Source: Saccharomyces uvarum
Taxonomy: Eukaryota; Ascomycota; Saccharomycetes; Saccharomycetales; Saccharomycetaceae
Length of the DNA: 64,000 nucleotides
Direction: 5' to 3'
Assembly (NCBI GenBank): GCA_947243795.1
Contig: OX365930.1
Location: 186,001-250,000 of the forward strand
Positions within the stretch are counted from its first letter, which is position 1. Each line of letters begins with the position of its first letter. The notes under the pieces were generated by a model. It was not told the origin of the DNA, searched no databases, and saw only the letters and a list, made by a program, of their open reading frames with translations. This document shows positions 37,693 to 47,721 of this stretch, in pieces. The position numbers and the translations under genes were made by a program.

Positions 37693-38330
37693 TGTTGGAA
37701 CAAGATTCAACTATCGTCCATCTATTACTAATATATACGGTGTTAAAAGATGACATAAATTACAAGACTCAAACTATCATCGAAATTAATGGAGGCTGAT
37801 GCGCAAGGACTGAGTGAATTTATATAAAAAGAGGAACAGAATCAGTTATAATATTATGCAAAATTGCAGATTCCCTTTCGTGGATTCCTAAATCCATGAG
37901 GAGAATCTCTAGTATAATCCATTGTTGTAATATAAATCAACTATCATCTACTAACTAGTATTTACGTTACTAGTATATTATCATATACGGTGTTAGAAGA
38001 TGACGCAAATGATGAGAAATAGTCATCGAAATTAGTGGAAGCTGAAACGCAAGGATTGATAATGTAGTAGGATCAATGAATGATAACATATAAAACGATG
38101 ATAATAATATCTATAGAATTGTGTAGAATTGCAGATTCCCTTTTATGGATTCCTAAATCCCTGAGGAGAACTTCTAGTATATCTACATACCTAATATTAT
38201 TGCCTTATAAAAAATGGAATCCCAACAATTACATCAAAATCCACACTTCTCTCATCCATATACGTAATATTATAACATTAAGAAACAATGGAATCCCAAA
38301 GATCATCATACAACTTTAATGGTCAATATA
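37693..38330 (+). mobile_element. Older delta-like solo LTR, split by a younger LTR
   Basis: It starts TGTTGGAAC and keeps the delta landmarks ACGGTGTTA, GATGACATAAATTA, GCAGATTCCCTTT, GGATTCCTAAATCC, then TAATATTATAAC and ATGGAATCCCAA after the insertion. The two parts are 37693-37922 and about 38260-38330. The 3' end is uncertain. No internal Ty sequence is present, so this is a solo LTR relic, older than the one inside it. Confidence 0.75.
37923..38254 (+). mobile_element. Full-length delta solo LTR (Ty1/Ty2 type) with TSD
   Basis: A 332-bp LTR from TGTTG to TTCTCTCA, very similar to Ty1/Ty2 delta throughout. It is flanked by a perfect 5-bp target duplication, TCCAT (37918-37922 and 38255-38259), proving one insertion event into the older LTR and later loss of the internal region by LTR recombination. 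It lies about 165 bp upstream of tRNA-Ser, a favoured Ty1 target zone. It looks much younger than the LTR around it. Confidence 0.9.
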
Positions 38331-38418
38331 TTCCGACACTATAAAACACTTCCACTTCTCAACCCCCTTTGTCGTTTTGATATGTTCCTTTGCTCAGGCA
38401 GAAAGTTCAAATCGAAAT

Positions 38419-38519
38419 GGCACTATGGCCGAGTGGTTAAGGCGAGAGACTCGAATCAAATAAAAAGTTCGGCTATCTCTTGGGCTCTGCCCGCGCTGGT
38501 TCAAATCCTGCTGGTGTCG
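38419..38519 (+). tRNA. SUP61: tRNA-Ser(CGA) with 19-nt intron (SUP61 ortholog)
   Basis: A full cloverleaf can be drawn: acceptor GGCACTA with TGGTGTC, discriminator G, the A box with TGGCCGAGTGG, a long serine-type variable arm (TGGGCTCTGCCCGCG), and the B box GGTTCAAATCC (38498-38508). The anticodon is CGA (38452-38454) in loop CTCGAAA. The 19-nt intron (38456-38474) sits at the usual place, one base 3' of the anticodon. A T-run (38520-38530) ends Pol III transcription. In S. cerevisiae this is the single essential gene reading UCG codons. Lies between YCR061W and BUD31 as there. Confidence 0.97.
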
Positions 38520-38797
38520 TTTTATTTTTTGGTGTTTGTTGCCACAACACAACCACTCGTCGCACAGAAACCACGTATAAGCGCACTCAGTTCAACAAGA
38601 GTCATGGTGTGTGCCATGCGTGATAAGCACTCCAGCGGTTGTGTTGCATTAGCTGTTCGCATCAAGTGTTTATCGCTCTCCACGGAAAGTGAAAAATTTT
38701 GATAAAAAGAACTTAAAGGTACATCAACACCGTCAACGAGCAACGCCATATATATCCAAGATCACTGACGGCAACCGCACACAAGCCCCAACGAACC

Positions 38798-39271
38798 ATG
38801 CCACGTGTCAAGACAAGAAGAACAAAGCCTGCCCCTGACGGCTTCGACAAAATCAAGCCGACTCTGACGGATTTCGAGCTCCAGCTGCGAGATGCGCAGC
38901 GGGACAGCACCTCCAAGCTCGCCGCCAAGTCCTCCGAGCAGCTCTGGGAGATTCTACAGATCCACCACCAGCGCTCTAGATACGTATATACTCTGTACTA
39001 CAAGAGGAAGGCCATCTCCAAGGACCTTTACGACTGGCTGGTGAAGGAGAAGTACGCGGACAAGCTGCTCATTGCTAAGTGGCGAAAGACGGGCTACGAG
39101 AAGCTGTGCTGCTTGCGCTGCATCCAGAAGAACGAGACCAACAACGGCAGCACCTGCATCTGCAGGGTGCCCCGTGCGCAGCTGGAACACGAAGCACAGA
39201 AGAAGGACATGCAGATTTCTTTCCACGAGTGCGTCCATTGCGGTTGCAGAGGATGCGCCAGCACAGACTAA
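38798..39271 (+). CDS. BUD31: Splicing factor Bud31
   Basis: A 157-residue nuclear protein of the spliceosome (Prp19-associated/SF3b-linked), needed for efficient splicing and, through that, bud-site choice. Length equals S. cerevisiae. The N-terminus (PRVKTRRTKPAPDGFD) is basic and strongly conserved. The C-terminal half carries Cys clusters (CCLRCIQ, TCICRVPR, HECVHCGCRGCAS) that bind zinc. The start is the first ATG after the tRNA gene. Confidence 0.96.
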   Translation: MPRVKTRRTKPAPDGFDKIKPTLTDFELQLRDAQRDSTSKLAAKSSEQLWEILQIHHQRSRYVYTLYYKRKAISKDLYDWLVKEKYADKLLIAKWRKTGYEKLCCLRCIQKNETNNGSTCICRVPRAQLEHEAQKKDMQISFHECVHCGCRGCASTD

Positions 39272-39777
39272 TTACTACATGCACGTTTCGGTATTGTCTA
39301 CTCACGCGATCACCCACTGCTATTACTGTTCAAATTAGGCTTTAAAGGCGAAAATCGTCGAAAATGATGTCGTTACCCAGCCTGGCCAAAGGGAAAAAAA
39401 CGCGAAAAAAAATCTAAAACGCGAGAACGCGACGCGAAAAGGTGGCTTTTTTTTTTCGGCATAGAGAAAACGCGTCAAAACCAGCCAAGTAATAAGGATA
39501 TCCTGAAACACTTGCCCAAACGCGTTCGAACTCAAACAGGATGGCTCTTTTTCCTCCCTTGTGGTGCCCTTGGATCGTGTGCAAAGTTTAAATATATGTT
39601 GCATGGATAACTGAAAATCATATAGAGTATATCTTAACACAGGTTCCGACGCTTTGTATCGTATTTTATCTCTTCCCCCTATTAGATCCAATTCCCCCTT
39701 GGTAGATTTACGCCTCTTTCACCGACTATAGCGACTACCTATTTAAACAAGAAAATTACAGAAAACCAAAACTTTCG
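39272..39777. other. BUD31-HCM1 intergenic region
   Basis: A 506-bp gap holding the BUD31 3' end and the HCM1 promoter. Apart from the CGCG-containing cluster there is a T10 run (39448-39457). An open frame on the minus strand (39335-39691) has no features of a gene and overlaps the regulatory cluster, so it is not called. Confidence 0.6.
39373..39525. promoter_or_regulatory. SBF/MBF and Reb1-type sites upstream of HCM1
   Basis: The HCM1 promoter has several CGCGAAA elements (39401, 39434) and two MCB boxes ACGCGT (39470-39475, 39520-39525), typical of SBF/MBF late-G1 control. TTACCC (39373-39378) is a Reb1-like core. This matches the known late-G1 expression of HCM1. Confidence 0.7.
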
Positions 39778-41469
39778 ATGATGAACGAAGACATCTCCAT
39801 CGGTACTGGCCAAAGCAGTTTTTCGACCGACAACGCCGCCATGCTACTGACCCAGACCAAGAGAACGCTGGAAGACGAAAAGGAAATGATCACTCCGCCC
39901 AGCTCCACTATCAGGAAAACGACGAAGGAACTGAGCAAGAGGCTCTCGCACCCGCTGTCGCCAGATCATTCCTCTCCCATTGCTCCATCCAAGGCCAAGC
40001 GCCAGAGATCGGACACTTGCGCCCGATCTAACGGTAACCTGACCCTGGAGGAGATCCTCCAGTCACTGGAAAGAAGAAGGATAAACGGCGAACTGATCAA
40101 GAAACCTCCATATTCGTATGCGACGCTGATTTGCCTCGCTATTCTGCAATCTCAAGAGGGGAAACTGACGCTGTCTCAGATATACTACTGGATCCACGTC
40201 CACTTCCCCTACTACAAACCAAAGGACGCCAGTTGGCAAAACTCCATAAGACACAATCTTTCGCTGAATGATGCGTTTATGAAGACGGAAAAATCCTGTG
40301 ACGGCAAGGGCCATTTCTGGGAGGTGAGACAAGGTGCCGAAACCAAGTTTTTTAAAGGTGAAAACCGTGGCTACGAATTTGTAAAGAACTCACTGCAGGA
40401 CATTGGGAAGTATTTCGAAATAGACTCTACTCTTAACGAGTTGGGACACGCAGGGAGCGAAGGACACGATGGGGACGATGACGAAGAAGATGACGAAGAA
40501 GAAGAAGAGGAAGGAGCCGGGAAGTTCCCCTCAATCGAGATTCAATTGAACTCCTCTCCAATATTAAAGGTCTCCGAGCTGCATCAGGTGCCGCAATTGA
40601 AGACAAATAATTACGTGCTGAATCCGCAAGAACATCTAGAACCAATGAAAAATATACCAGAGCACGACGACAACAACACCGATGCCCTAGAACCGCCTTA
40701 TGTCATGAAAAAATATCACACGTCCCTAGGTTTACCATCATTGGTAGAGCCAAGCGCGAAAGGCAATAACATCGTTCAGGCAAATAGATTCAATACGCTC
40801 CCCATGAACTGCACCAAGTCTCCTCAAAATTTCAAAAAATACTTCACCTCATTCAACTCGAATTTTGAGGATTTATCTCCACTTCGAGGTAACGTAGAGG
40901 CTGGTTCTCTACTTGACCCACTTCCGTTTTCTCCGTTGAAGCTGTACGACCAGAAAAATCTCGCACTCATGTCAAGACCACAATCTCAGCAATCATATTC
41001 CAATTCCCAACTCCCACTTCCATCCTCCTCTCATAGTGCAGAGCTACTGAAAACACCGAAGATGAAACACTTGGACTCCTTAGAAAAGACGCCATCGCGA
41101 TTGATAAGCACCCCCAAGGACGGCAACTCGATTCTGAGGAAATGGCAAACCCCTTCACACCTGTTCGAGGACCTCTACTGCTCTCCGCTGTTTAGAGCCA
41201 TAGAGACTCCGATCAGGTATATCACGACACCGGGAGGCACACTGGAAACTCAAATCTCACCAAGGAAATCCTCTGCGCCCGACGTCCTGACAAATGCCAC
41301 GAATTCTAAATTCACATCAAGCGGTTTATTTGGCGTAGACGTTTATTCTGTCTGGAAACGTGCCACTGAAAACTCCTCCCACGGGAAGAAGGCAACAGAT
41401 AACCATCATCACCATCACCCTTATCATCATCATCATCCTTACAGGGATAATAAGAACGAAAAAAATTGA
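39778..41469 (+). CDS. HCM1: Forkhead transcription factor Hcm1
   Basis: A 563-residue nuclear activator of S-phase genes (including FKH1, FKH2, NDD1 and spindle genes). The forkhead domain is at about residues 108-200 ([39 protein letters not shown]). An acidic tract follows (about 230-245). The C-terminal activation part has many Ser/Thr-Pro sites, as expected for Cdk1 control ([22 protein letters not shown]). A His-rich stretch near the end ([13 protein letters not shown]) is longer than I recall in S. cerevisiae. Confidence 0.96.
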   Translation: MMNEDISIGTGQSSFSTDNAAMLLTQTKRTLEDEKEMITPPSSTIRKTTKELSKRLSHPLSPDHSSPIAPSKAKRQRSDTCARSNGNLTLEEILQSLERRRINGELIKKPPYSYATLICLAILQSQEGKLTLSQIYYWIHVHFPYYKPKDASWQNSIRHNLSLNDAFMKTEKSCDGKGHFWEVRQGAETKFFKGENRGYEFVKNSLQDIGKYFEIDSTLNELGHAGSEGHDGDDDEEDDEEEEEEGAGKFPSIEIQLNSSPILKVSELHQVPQLKTNNYVLNPQEHLEPMKNIPEHDDNNTDALEPPYVMKKYHTSLGLPSLVEPSAKGNNIVQANRFNTLPMNCTKSPQNFKKYFTSFNSNFEDLSPLRGNVEAGSLLDPLPFSPLKLYDQKNLALMSRPQSQQSYSNSQLPLPSSSHSAELLKTPKMKHLDSLEKTPSRLISTPKDGNSILRKWQTPSHLFEDLYCSPLFRAIETPIRYITTPGGTLETQISPRKSSAPDVLTNATNSKFTSSGLFGVDVYSVWKRATENSSHGKKATDNHHHHHPYHHHHPYRDNKNEKN

Positions 41470-41935
41470 CTTTTCTTCATTCTCATTTACCTATCAAAAC
41501 TAATTATTCTTAATCTCACGGATTCGTCGTAAACGGATGGATGAATTCCAAGCTGGGCCGGAGTTACCATTACACATTGCATTTATATACTTATATCGTC
41601 GGGTCAAATCACTTCTTTCTTCTTCTGTGAGCAATCATTTGCAAAGGAGATAAGAAAAAAATTGTAATCATAGCAAAAATGGTACCAAATTTTTTATCAT
41701 ATTTTATATTTTATATTTAATCCTTACGGATGTTTAAAAAACGGGTTTTTAGCTGATCATCTCTTCATCCATAAGTAAAAAGGATAGTTTCAATCTTATT
41801 TTTATTTTTCACTTTTTACTTGCCCCCGTAGCCTTAATATTTTTTGATATGAAGTGAAAAACTAGCAATGCCACATCACAAGGGAAAGCATTGGCAAAGC
41901 ACCATCGCGATTACGGGGGACACCATTCACTACTC
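41470..41935. other. HCM1-RAD18 intergenic region
   Basis: This 466-bp gap holds the HCM1 terminator and RAD18 promoter. It is AT-rich, with a short ATTTTATATTTTATATTT repeat (about 41701-41718). A frame is open from 41891, but only from a TTG. No RNA gene or mobile element is visible. Confidence 0.55.
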
Positions 41936-43387
41936 ATGGACCATCAAATAACGACTGCAAGCGACTTCAGAAGCACTTCGATACCGAATTTGTACCAATT
42001 GGATACGCTTTTGAGATGCCATATCTGTAAAGATTTTCTAAAAGTCCCTGTTTTGACACCTTGTGGGCACACATTTTGCTCTCTGTGCATTAGAGAACAC
42101 TTGAATAACCAGCCGAATTGTCCACTGTGCCTTTTCGAATTTAGGGAGTCCTTGCTAAGAAGCGAATTCTTGGTTAATGAAGTCATTCAAAGTTACACTT
42201 CCATACGACCCGCCTTAATAGACGCATTAAAGATTCAAAAGCCTATTACAGATGACGACAAGATACGCAAACCACAAGATTCGTCATTGATAGAGCTGAT
42301 ATTGGAATCTGAAAATGACGACTCAAATACCGCTGATGATGATTTACAAATCGTAGCAACAAGTGAAAGAAAACCTGCCAAAAGATCAATGACAGATATA
42401 TTGCCATTAGGCTCAAAACCCTCTAAAAGGAGTTTTACGATGTTTAGAAGTGAGCGAATCAAGAAGAAATCTAAACCAAACGAACAAATGGCACAATGTC
42501 CCATTTGTCAACAATTCTACCCTCTCAAGGCCCTTGAAAAAACACATTTGGATGAATGTTTAACGTTACAATCACTGGGCAAAAAACCAAAGCCTCCCAA
42601 AAACCTCAATGCAGATTTAAAATCGCAGGATAAAGAGACGTCCCGACCTAAGTCGAAGACCCCTGAAACAGACAAAAGTGATGAGGTCTCACATGTGGAT
42701 AAATACTTAAATTCAATAGCAAAGGAAGAACACCAGCGACTGCCCAAAATTAATTTCACTTCAATGAATCTGTCTCAAATTAAACAAAAACTGTTGTCAT
42801 TGGGGCTTTCGACAAGTGGCACCAGACAGAACTTTATTAAAAGGTACAACCATTATGAGATGCTTTGGAATTCAAATTTTTGCGATTCCTTGGAACCTGT
42901 CGATGAAAGTGAATTAAAGAGACAGTTGTTAAGCTGGGATGTTTCGCATAATAAACTACCCCAAAATACTAACAATAATGGTGGAATCTCCAAGTTAATG
43001 ATGATGAAAAGCAGCGGGAAATCCTCTTCATATAGAAAATTATTAGAGAATTTCAAGAACGATAAATTTAATAGAAAGGGATGGATCGTTATGTTTCAAA
43101 AAGATTTTTCAAGGCTCATAAAGGAAGCAAAACTGAAAATAAAAAGCAGTTCACCAAATGGTTCAGATTTAACAAAGCATATTCATGATGATGGTAATGA
43201 GGGAAAACTGCAAGGTGTTCAAGAAACCGACGTGCAGCAAATGGAGGAGGGGCAAGAGATCCCCCTCACCGAAAAACAAGAGGTGAATGAAATAAATTTT
43301 CCAAATGAAGATTTAACAGATGCAGATTTATCAAGAGAATTGATGGATATGAATGAGGATGGCAAAGATCCACCCGGTAGCGACTAA
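41936..43387 (+). CDS. RAD18: E3 ubiquitin ligase Rad18
   Basis: With Rad6, Rad18 monoubiquitinates PCNA at Lys164 to start translesion synthesis and error-free damage bypass. The first ATG, at 41936 (MDHQITTASDF), gives 483 residues (S. cerevisiae 487). RING finger CHICKDF...CGHTFCSLC...CPLC starts at Cys28. A UBZ4-type zinc finger (CPICQQFYPLKALEKTHLDEC region) lies in the middle, then a SAP DNA-binding motif (INFTSMNLSQIKQKLLSLGL, about 275-310), then the Rad6-binding part and an acidic tail. Confidence 0.96.
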   Translation: MDHQITTASDFRSTSIPNLYQLDTLLRCHICKDFLKVPVLTPCGHTFCSLCIREHLNNQPNCPLCLFEFRESLLRSEFLVNEVIQSYTSIRPALIDALKIQKPITDDDKIRKPQDSSLIELILESENDDSNTADDDLQIVATSERKPAKRSMTDILPLGSKPSKRSFTMFRSERIKKKSKPNEQMAQCPICQQFYPLKALEKTHLDECLTLQSLGKKPKPPKNLNADLKSQDKETSRPKSKTPETDKSDEVSHVDKYLNSIAKEEHQRLPKINFTSMNLSQIKQKLLSLGLSTSGTRQNFIKRYNHYEMLWNSNFCDSLEPVDESELKRQLLSWDVSHNKLPQNTNNNGGISKLMMMKSSGKSSSYRKLLENFKNDKFNRKGWIVMFQKDFSRLIKEAKLKIKSSSPNGSDLTKHIHDDGNEGKLQGVQETDVQQMEEGQEIPLTEKQEVNEINFPNEDLTDADLSRELMDMNEDGKDPPGSD

Positions 43388-43575
43388 AGCACATACATAT
43401 ACATGGTTGTCAGTTTACAGATTTTGCTTGCGGCCAGTTTCTTAGTATTTCTCTCTTCTTCAAAGAACTAACAAAATGAACAAGCATTAGAAAACCCTTA
43501 AAGAGGTTACGTGCGCATAACTATTTAATCATATTTTTTTACCAAATTTAACATCAAAATTTATTTAACTTTATA

Positions 43576-46500
43576 TTACAATTCATCATGAAGATCGACG
43601 ACGTCTCCCACAATTTCTACTGCTTCAGTGACACTGTTGATTATATTTGAATCTGAGGTGCTATCCGCAGATTCTGAGGCAGGTGCTGTGATAGGGTGTG
43701 AAGAAACCGTTGAATCAGATAGGCTAGCAATTTCCGTGTCGAACGAAGAAACTACTCCATCAGGTAACGAAGTGCTACTGGTGACTTCTTCATAACTAGA
43801 AGTCTGTGTTTCCGTGGAGGGAATTTGAGAGGTCTGAATAATCGTTTGTTCGGTACCGGTACTTGTTGGGCTACTGGCCGTGCTAGAGGTTTCAGATAAA
43901 TTTTTTGAGGCCTGTATCTCTATCATAATTTCTTTTTGTACAAACCCTGATGCTGCGGCTGGAACATCATGCGCATTGCTTATGGATGATAACGCTGCCG
44001 TGGTCATGTGTGGTACAGTTTGTGATTCAACACTAAACTCTACTTTTGCAGATGAAAATTCGTCGATTTTAGATGGTTGTGCATTAAATGAATTAGTACT
44101 ACCATCGTTTAAACCTGCGGATGTTGGACTATATTCTTCAATGTTTGTAGATTCCGATGACGAAGATTGAACAGAATTTGTAGCAGACGATTGTATAATT
44201 TCGGTTATTACATCGGTGTTTCCGGACTGCGCAGTAGAAGTGGCGGTGTCCGTTTCCGAGGATGAACTACTTTTAGCCTCCTCAGTAACTGATGAAGAAA
44301 GCTCAGAGATGGGATAATTTTCAGAATGAGTCGAAACAGGGGTCAAAGAAATCGGTTCAGAAGCAAAAGAAGAAGTCGCAGGTGGAATTTTCGATGGCGA
44401 AAAGCTAGAAAGTATGGATGGTTCAGAAACTGGTTCTTGGTGAGGCGGTACAAAGCCCTCAGATGCTAAGATTGATGAAGCAATTTCAGTTGGGGTCAAA
44501 TTGGGCTTCACAGAAGCGACTTTCGATCCCACAGAAGCTAGGCCTGTAGGTGTTTCAATCATGCCCTCTAGTTCTGATGCAATGGGATCAATTTCAGTGA
44601 CTGGCCCGGAAACCATTGAGTTTGTAGGTGTCAATGACATTGATGAAGTAGTGCTAGTAAGTTTTTCAGATGCACTTTCAGAACTGGATGCCGGCATGTT
44701 TCTATATTCAATTTTTGTAATGACTTCAGTAATTATTTTTGTCTTGTAAATTTCTTTTGTGAATGCAGACTTTGAGTTGACTATAGACGAGGGTTTACTT
44801 GAAGCGTCGATTGGGTCCATGTGTGCAGTGGCCACAGTAGTTGTACCACTCGTGGACAATGTTGCTGCGGATGTTGATGTTGATGTTGATGTTGATGTTG
44901 ATGTTGATGTTGATGTTGATGTTGATGTTGATGTTGATGTTGATGTTGATGTTGATGTTGATGTTGATGTTGATGTTGATGTTGATGTTGATGTTGATGT
45001 TGATGTTGATGTTGATGGTGATGGTGATGTTGATGTTGATGTTGATGTTGATGGTGATGGTGATGTTGATGTTGGTGAAAATTCACTGCTTGTAGTTTCA
45101 GATTCGTTACCACTATTCGTTGTTCTTTGCTCTTCTGATTGTTGTTCCATTGAGGTCGAAGGGGTTTGCTCACTCAAAGAAAATGATGGATCGGGTGACT
45201 CTACGACTGGCCCCGAAGAAGATGGAGTGACCTCTACTTTTGGTGCGACAGATCTTGTTTCGACAATGGAAGAAGTTATTGAGTTGGTGACCTCAGGAGC
45301 GGATGAGAGCAAAGTTGATTTATTAGTAGCGCTTTCTTCAGAGGATTTAGAAGAGACCGGAAGTTCACTGGAAGTAACAAATTCAGAAGCTTCCGAAGAA
45401 GCGTGAGATGACGGAATGACCGATGTGCGAGCATCCACCGAACTTGACTGTAAGACAGATGATGGTGATATCCAAACAGAGCTTGGTTCGCCTTCTCTGT
45501 TTGCCGTCATAGCGCTGGTGTCAAATGAGGAGAGTTCGGTATCTATATTTCTTGTTAACTCAGTAACACTGACGATATCCGCATTTATGGTAATGTCCTT
45601 AGTACTGTCGTTAATGGTGAAATAAGAAGACGATCCCTCATGTGTGCGGTTATTCTCTTTAAATTTGGCTTTATATACATCTTGGGCATATGTGTAAAGA
45701 AGTCCGTGCACATTATATTTGTAGCCAAGCTGAACAGCACCGGCTAAAACCACTAATAATACAAAATTGATGAAAAATTTCCATATCTTGTGTAAGAAAG
45801 ATGATGAATTATTGGAAAGTTTCAACACATTGATTGTATTTCTCATAGAAGTGCTTGCCAAATACTTGGAATCTGGAGAGAAGGTGACCCTTGTTATGGT
45901 AGACTCATGCACTCTTGGTACTAGTTTAACAAGCTTTAGCTTCTCGATGTTGATAATGGCAATTGAATTGTCATTAGAAGACAGCCCAACAAATTTCTTA
46001 TTTGGGGAAACATCCATTGATGTTATCCCATTCAAGTCAAACATAAACGATGCAGTTTTCAAAATCTTAACGCCCTTGGAGCTTACGCCCAGCTTCAATA
46101 AGGAAACACCATCTGAATTGGATAATGACGCGGCAACCAATAGCGTGTTATCGTTGAGGAATCTAACATTAGAAAGAATGAGTGTTTCATCAAAATCAGT
46201 TTTCCTTGCCACAAATTTCCCATCCCTGACAGACGCTACTTCCAAAGAGTTGGAAGTGATATAAGACAACAGGATGCCGTTGGGAGCGAAGTGTAAATCG
46301 TTAACTTCCTTGCCCGTTTCAATTTCATAATTCTCAGTCAAGCTTCTGGGGTCAATGATCCTGATCACCGTGGGCACTTCGGAGGATGCAATCGCTGCCA
46401 CCGTGGCGCTTTGATTTATATAGATGAACTTAGTGAACACGGATGGGTCCGTGGTCCTGTTGAAATCAATACTGGCGACAAATTTCAAGTGTTCTTTTTC

Positions 46501-46815
46501 AAAAACAAATTTTCTCAAGTGGTGATTGACGTCCTCCATGGAAGACTCACCAATCAGTTCGTTACAGCCAATCAGGATCAGATTATTGTTACAGTCCAGT
46601 GAAGCTGGTGCATCATCAATCGAATCTAAAGTGATTTCACGAAATCTTCTAATGTGTTTCTTTTTCTGGAAATTTACCTTCAACGCGGTTATTTTGTTCT
46701 GAAACGAGGAATTGAACTGGCCACCACCACCGGCTACCAACAAAGTGTCTTCATTAATAAACTTAGCACCGTATATCGGGTATCCAACATTATAATCAGC
46801 AGAATCGCCACTCAT
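43576..46815 (-). CDS. SED4: Sed4, Sec12-like ER protein
   Basis: A 1079-residue type II ER membrane protein (S. cerevisiae 1065), paralog of the Sar1 GEF Sec12, that assists COPII budding. The N-terminal cytosolic beta-propeller of about 340 residues resembles Sec12. One membrane span (FFINFVLLVVLAGAVQLGY) is at about 344-362. The long luminal part is Ser/Thr-rich and probably O-glycosylated. A hexanucleotide repeat encodes a Ser-Thr run (about residues 580-649). The protein ends HDEL, an ER retrieval signal. Confidence 0.95.
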   Translation of the reverse strand: MSGDSADYNVGYPIYGAKFINEDTLLVAGGGGQFNSSFQNKITALKVNFQKKKHIRRFREITLDSIDDAPASLDCNNNLILIGCNELIGESSMEDVNHHLRKFVFEKEHLKFVASIDFNRTTDPSVFTKFIYINQSATVAAIASSEVPTVIRIIDPRSLTENYEIETGKEVNDLHFAPNGILLSYITSNSLEVASVRDGKFVARKTDFDETLILSNVRFLNDNTLLVAASLSNSDGVSLLKLGVSSKGVKILKTASFMFDLNGITSMDVSPNKKFVGLSSNDNSIAIINIEKLKLVKLVPRVHESTITRVTFSPDSKYLASTSMRNTINVLKLSNNSSSFLHKIWKFFINFVLLVVLAGAVQLGYKYNVHGLLYTYAQDVYKAKFKENNRTHEGSSSYFTINDSTKDITINADIVSVTELTRNIDTELSSFDTSAMTANREGEPSSVWISPSSVLQSSSVDARTSVIPSSHASSEASEFVTSSELPVSSKSSEESATNKSTLLSSAPEVTNSITSSIVETRSVAPKVEVTPSSSGPVVESPDPSFSLSEQTPSTSMEQQSEEQRTTNSGNESETTSSEFSPTSTSPSPSTSTSTSTSPSPSTSTSTSTSTSTSTSTSTSTSTSTSTSTSTSTSTSTSTSTSTSTSTSTSAATLSTSGTTTVATAHMDPIDASSKPSSIVNSKSAFTKEIYKTKIITEVITKIEYRNMPASSSESASEKLTSTTSSMSLTPTNSMVSGPVTEIDPIASELEGMIETPTGLASVGSKVASVKPNLTPTEIASSILASEGFVPPHQEPVSEPSILSSFSPSKIPPATSSFASEPISLTPVSTHSENYPISELSSSVTEEAKSSSSSETDTATSTAQSGNTDVITEIIQSSATNSVQSSSSESTNIEEYSPTSAGLNDGSTNSFNAQPSKIDEFSSAKVEFSVESQTVPHMTTAALSSISNAHDVPAAASGFVQKEIMIEIQASKNLSETSSTASSPTSTGTEQTIIQTSQIPSTETQTSSYEEVTSSTSLPDGVVSSFDTEIASLSDSTVSSHPITAPASESADSTSDSNIINSVTEAVEIVGDVVDLHDEL
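44871..45075. repeat. Hexanucleotide (GATGTT)n repeat inside SED4
   Basis: About 205 bp of a near-perfect 6-bp unit, broken only by a few GATGGT variants near 45016-45065. In the SED4 frame it encodes alternating Ser and Thr (minus strand). Because 6 bp is two codons, length changes keep the frame. This also explains the long frames of alternating residues seen on other strands here, which are not genes. Confidence 0.95.
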
Positions 46816-47721
46816 TATTATACCAGTTCTTCAAAGTGTAGGGGGAGAAAGGGGAGAAAAAAGAGGCTCACACGAAGTAGAATGCGCGATGTGTTGCTAA
46901 CGAATAAGCTCCGTCCGGTTCCAGCAGCTAGGTATGTGGCTAATTGAAATGTTAATAGTCATATACACTCTGTATTTCTCAAAATCTCAATGGAATTTGC
47001 TGAATAGAAAAAAAGGAACACAGGGTTTATAGATAAATAACATAGGGTACGTATAATAAAATAGGGTTTCAACAGGGCTTGTTCTAAATTAAAATCAGGG
47101 CTGTTATTAATCACCTTCTACGATAATGGCGGTGTTTCGTATAGAGCCATGGTATGGTAGTTTAAATACGCAGAAGCTAAGCCATGTAATGACATATTCT
47201 TGAAAGCTGTGCAGTAGCGGAAACGCTTCTCAGCAGCTTTAGGCTTGGCGAAGTCTGTCTCAGATCCTTTCTTTTCTATATTTTAGCTTTCTGTTTAATT
47301 GTCTTCAAACACAACCAAAATATAAAAAAAAACTTTTCAAAGTACAATACAAACAGGTAGGGATGTGGTACAGCTTGATCCAGTGTGTGTCCACGTACCA
47401 TTGCTTTATGATCGAAACGGTCGTGTTTTGAAGAAGTAAGGCGTGATCTGCAACTTTTTAGCATGCTTATTGTTACCCGCACGGAAATTCAACAGTACGT
47501 AATAAGAACATGTATATTTAGATAGATAGAGGGGAATACTTTATCATGCGAAGAGCTCCACTCAAGCTTTCACTTTTTTAAGATATCTAGTGCATCTGAA
47601 TCAGTATCTGAAGTTCGAACAAATATACAAGACGGCGTTGCTGCTTACAAACCGTTTATTGTAGCAATCAAGGACTCATAAGGGTACATCATCTAGGGAA
47701 ACAAGGAAAATATAATATTAA
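46816..47721. other. SED4-ATG15 intergenic region
   Basis: A 906-bp divergent promoter region with no gene. Five AGGG words occur at 47022, 47044, 47063, 47074 and 47097 in one strand. A Reb1-type site TTACCCG lies at 47473-47479. A minus-strand frame (47276-47482) is low-complexity at its end and is not called. No tRNA, LTR or rRNA-like sequence was recognised. Confidence 0.5.
47473..47479 (-). promoter_or_regulatory. Reb1-type site upstream of ATG15
   Basis: TTACCCG (CGGGTAA on the minus strand), the Reb1 core, lies about 245 bp upstream of ATG15 in the long divergent region shared with SED4. Confidence 0.45.

Larger units (their letters stand above)
37482..38418. other. YCR061W-tRNA intergenic region, LTR-rich
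   Basis: The gap is mostly two nested delta-type LTRs (37693 to about 38330, separate entries). About 210 bp of AT-rich sequence after YCR061W and about 85 bp before the tRNA hold nothing recognisable. Ty1-type elements favour DNA upstream of tRNA genes, which fits this site. Confidence 0.75.

Noticed and set aside
37664-38338. A 10-bp inverted repeat, TGTCGGAATA at 37664 and TATTCCGACA at 38329, enclosing the nested LTRs
   Set aside because: It could mark the ends of a further LTR-like element, but no matching family or target duplication was found, and a 10-bp pair within 700 bp is likely enough by chance.
39335-39691. A minus-strand 118-codon frame in the HCM1 promoter
   Set aside because: It covers the SBF/MBF cluster and a homopolymer run, and has no recognisable domain. 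It is probably the counterpart of a dubious S. cerevisiae frame.
44841-45406. Long frames of alternating Val-Asp, Leu-Met or His-Gln over SED4
   Set aside because: These are other-frame readings of the hexanucleotide repeat inside SED4 and have no independent support.
47276-47482. A minus-strand 68-codon frame between SED4 and ATG15
   Set aside because: Short, with a Phe/Lys-rich low-complexity end and no known relative; open by chance in AT-rich DNA.
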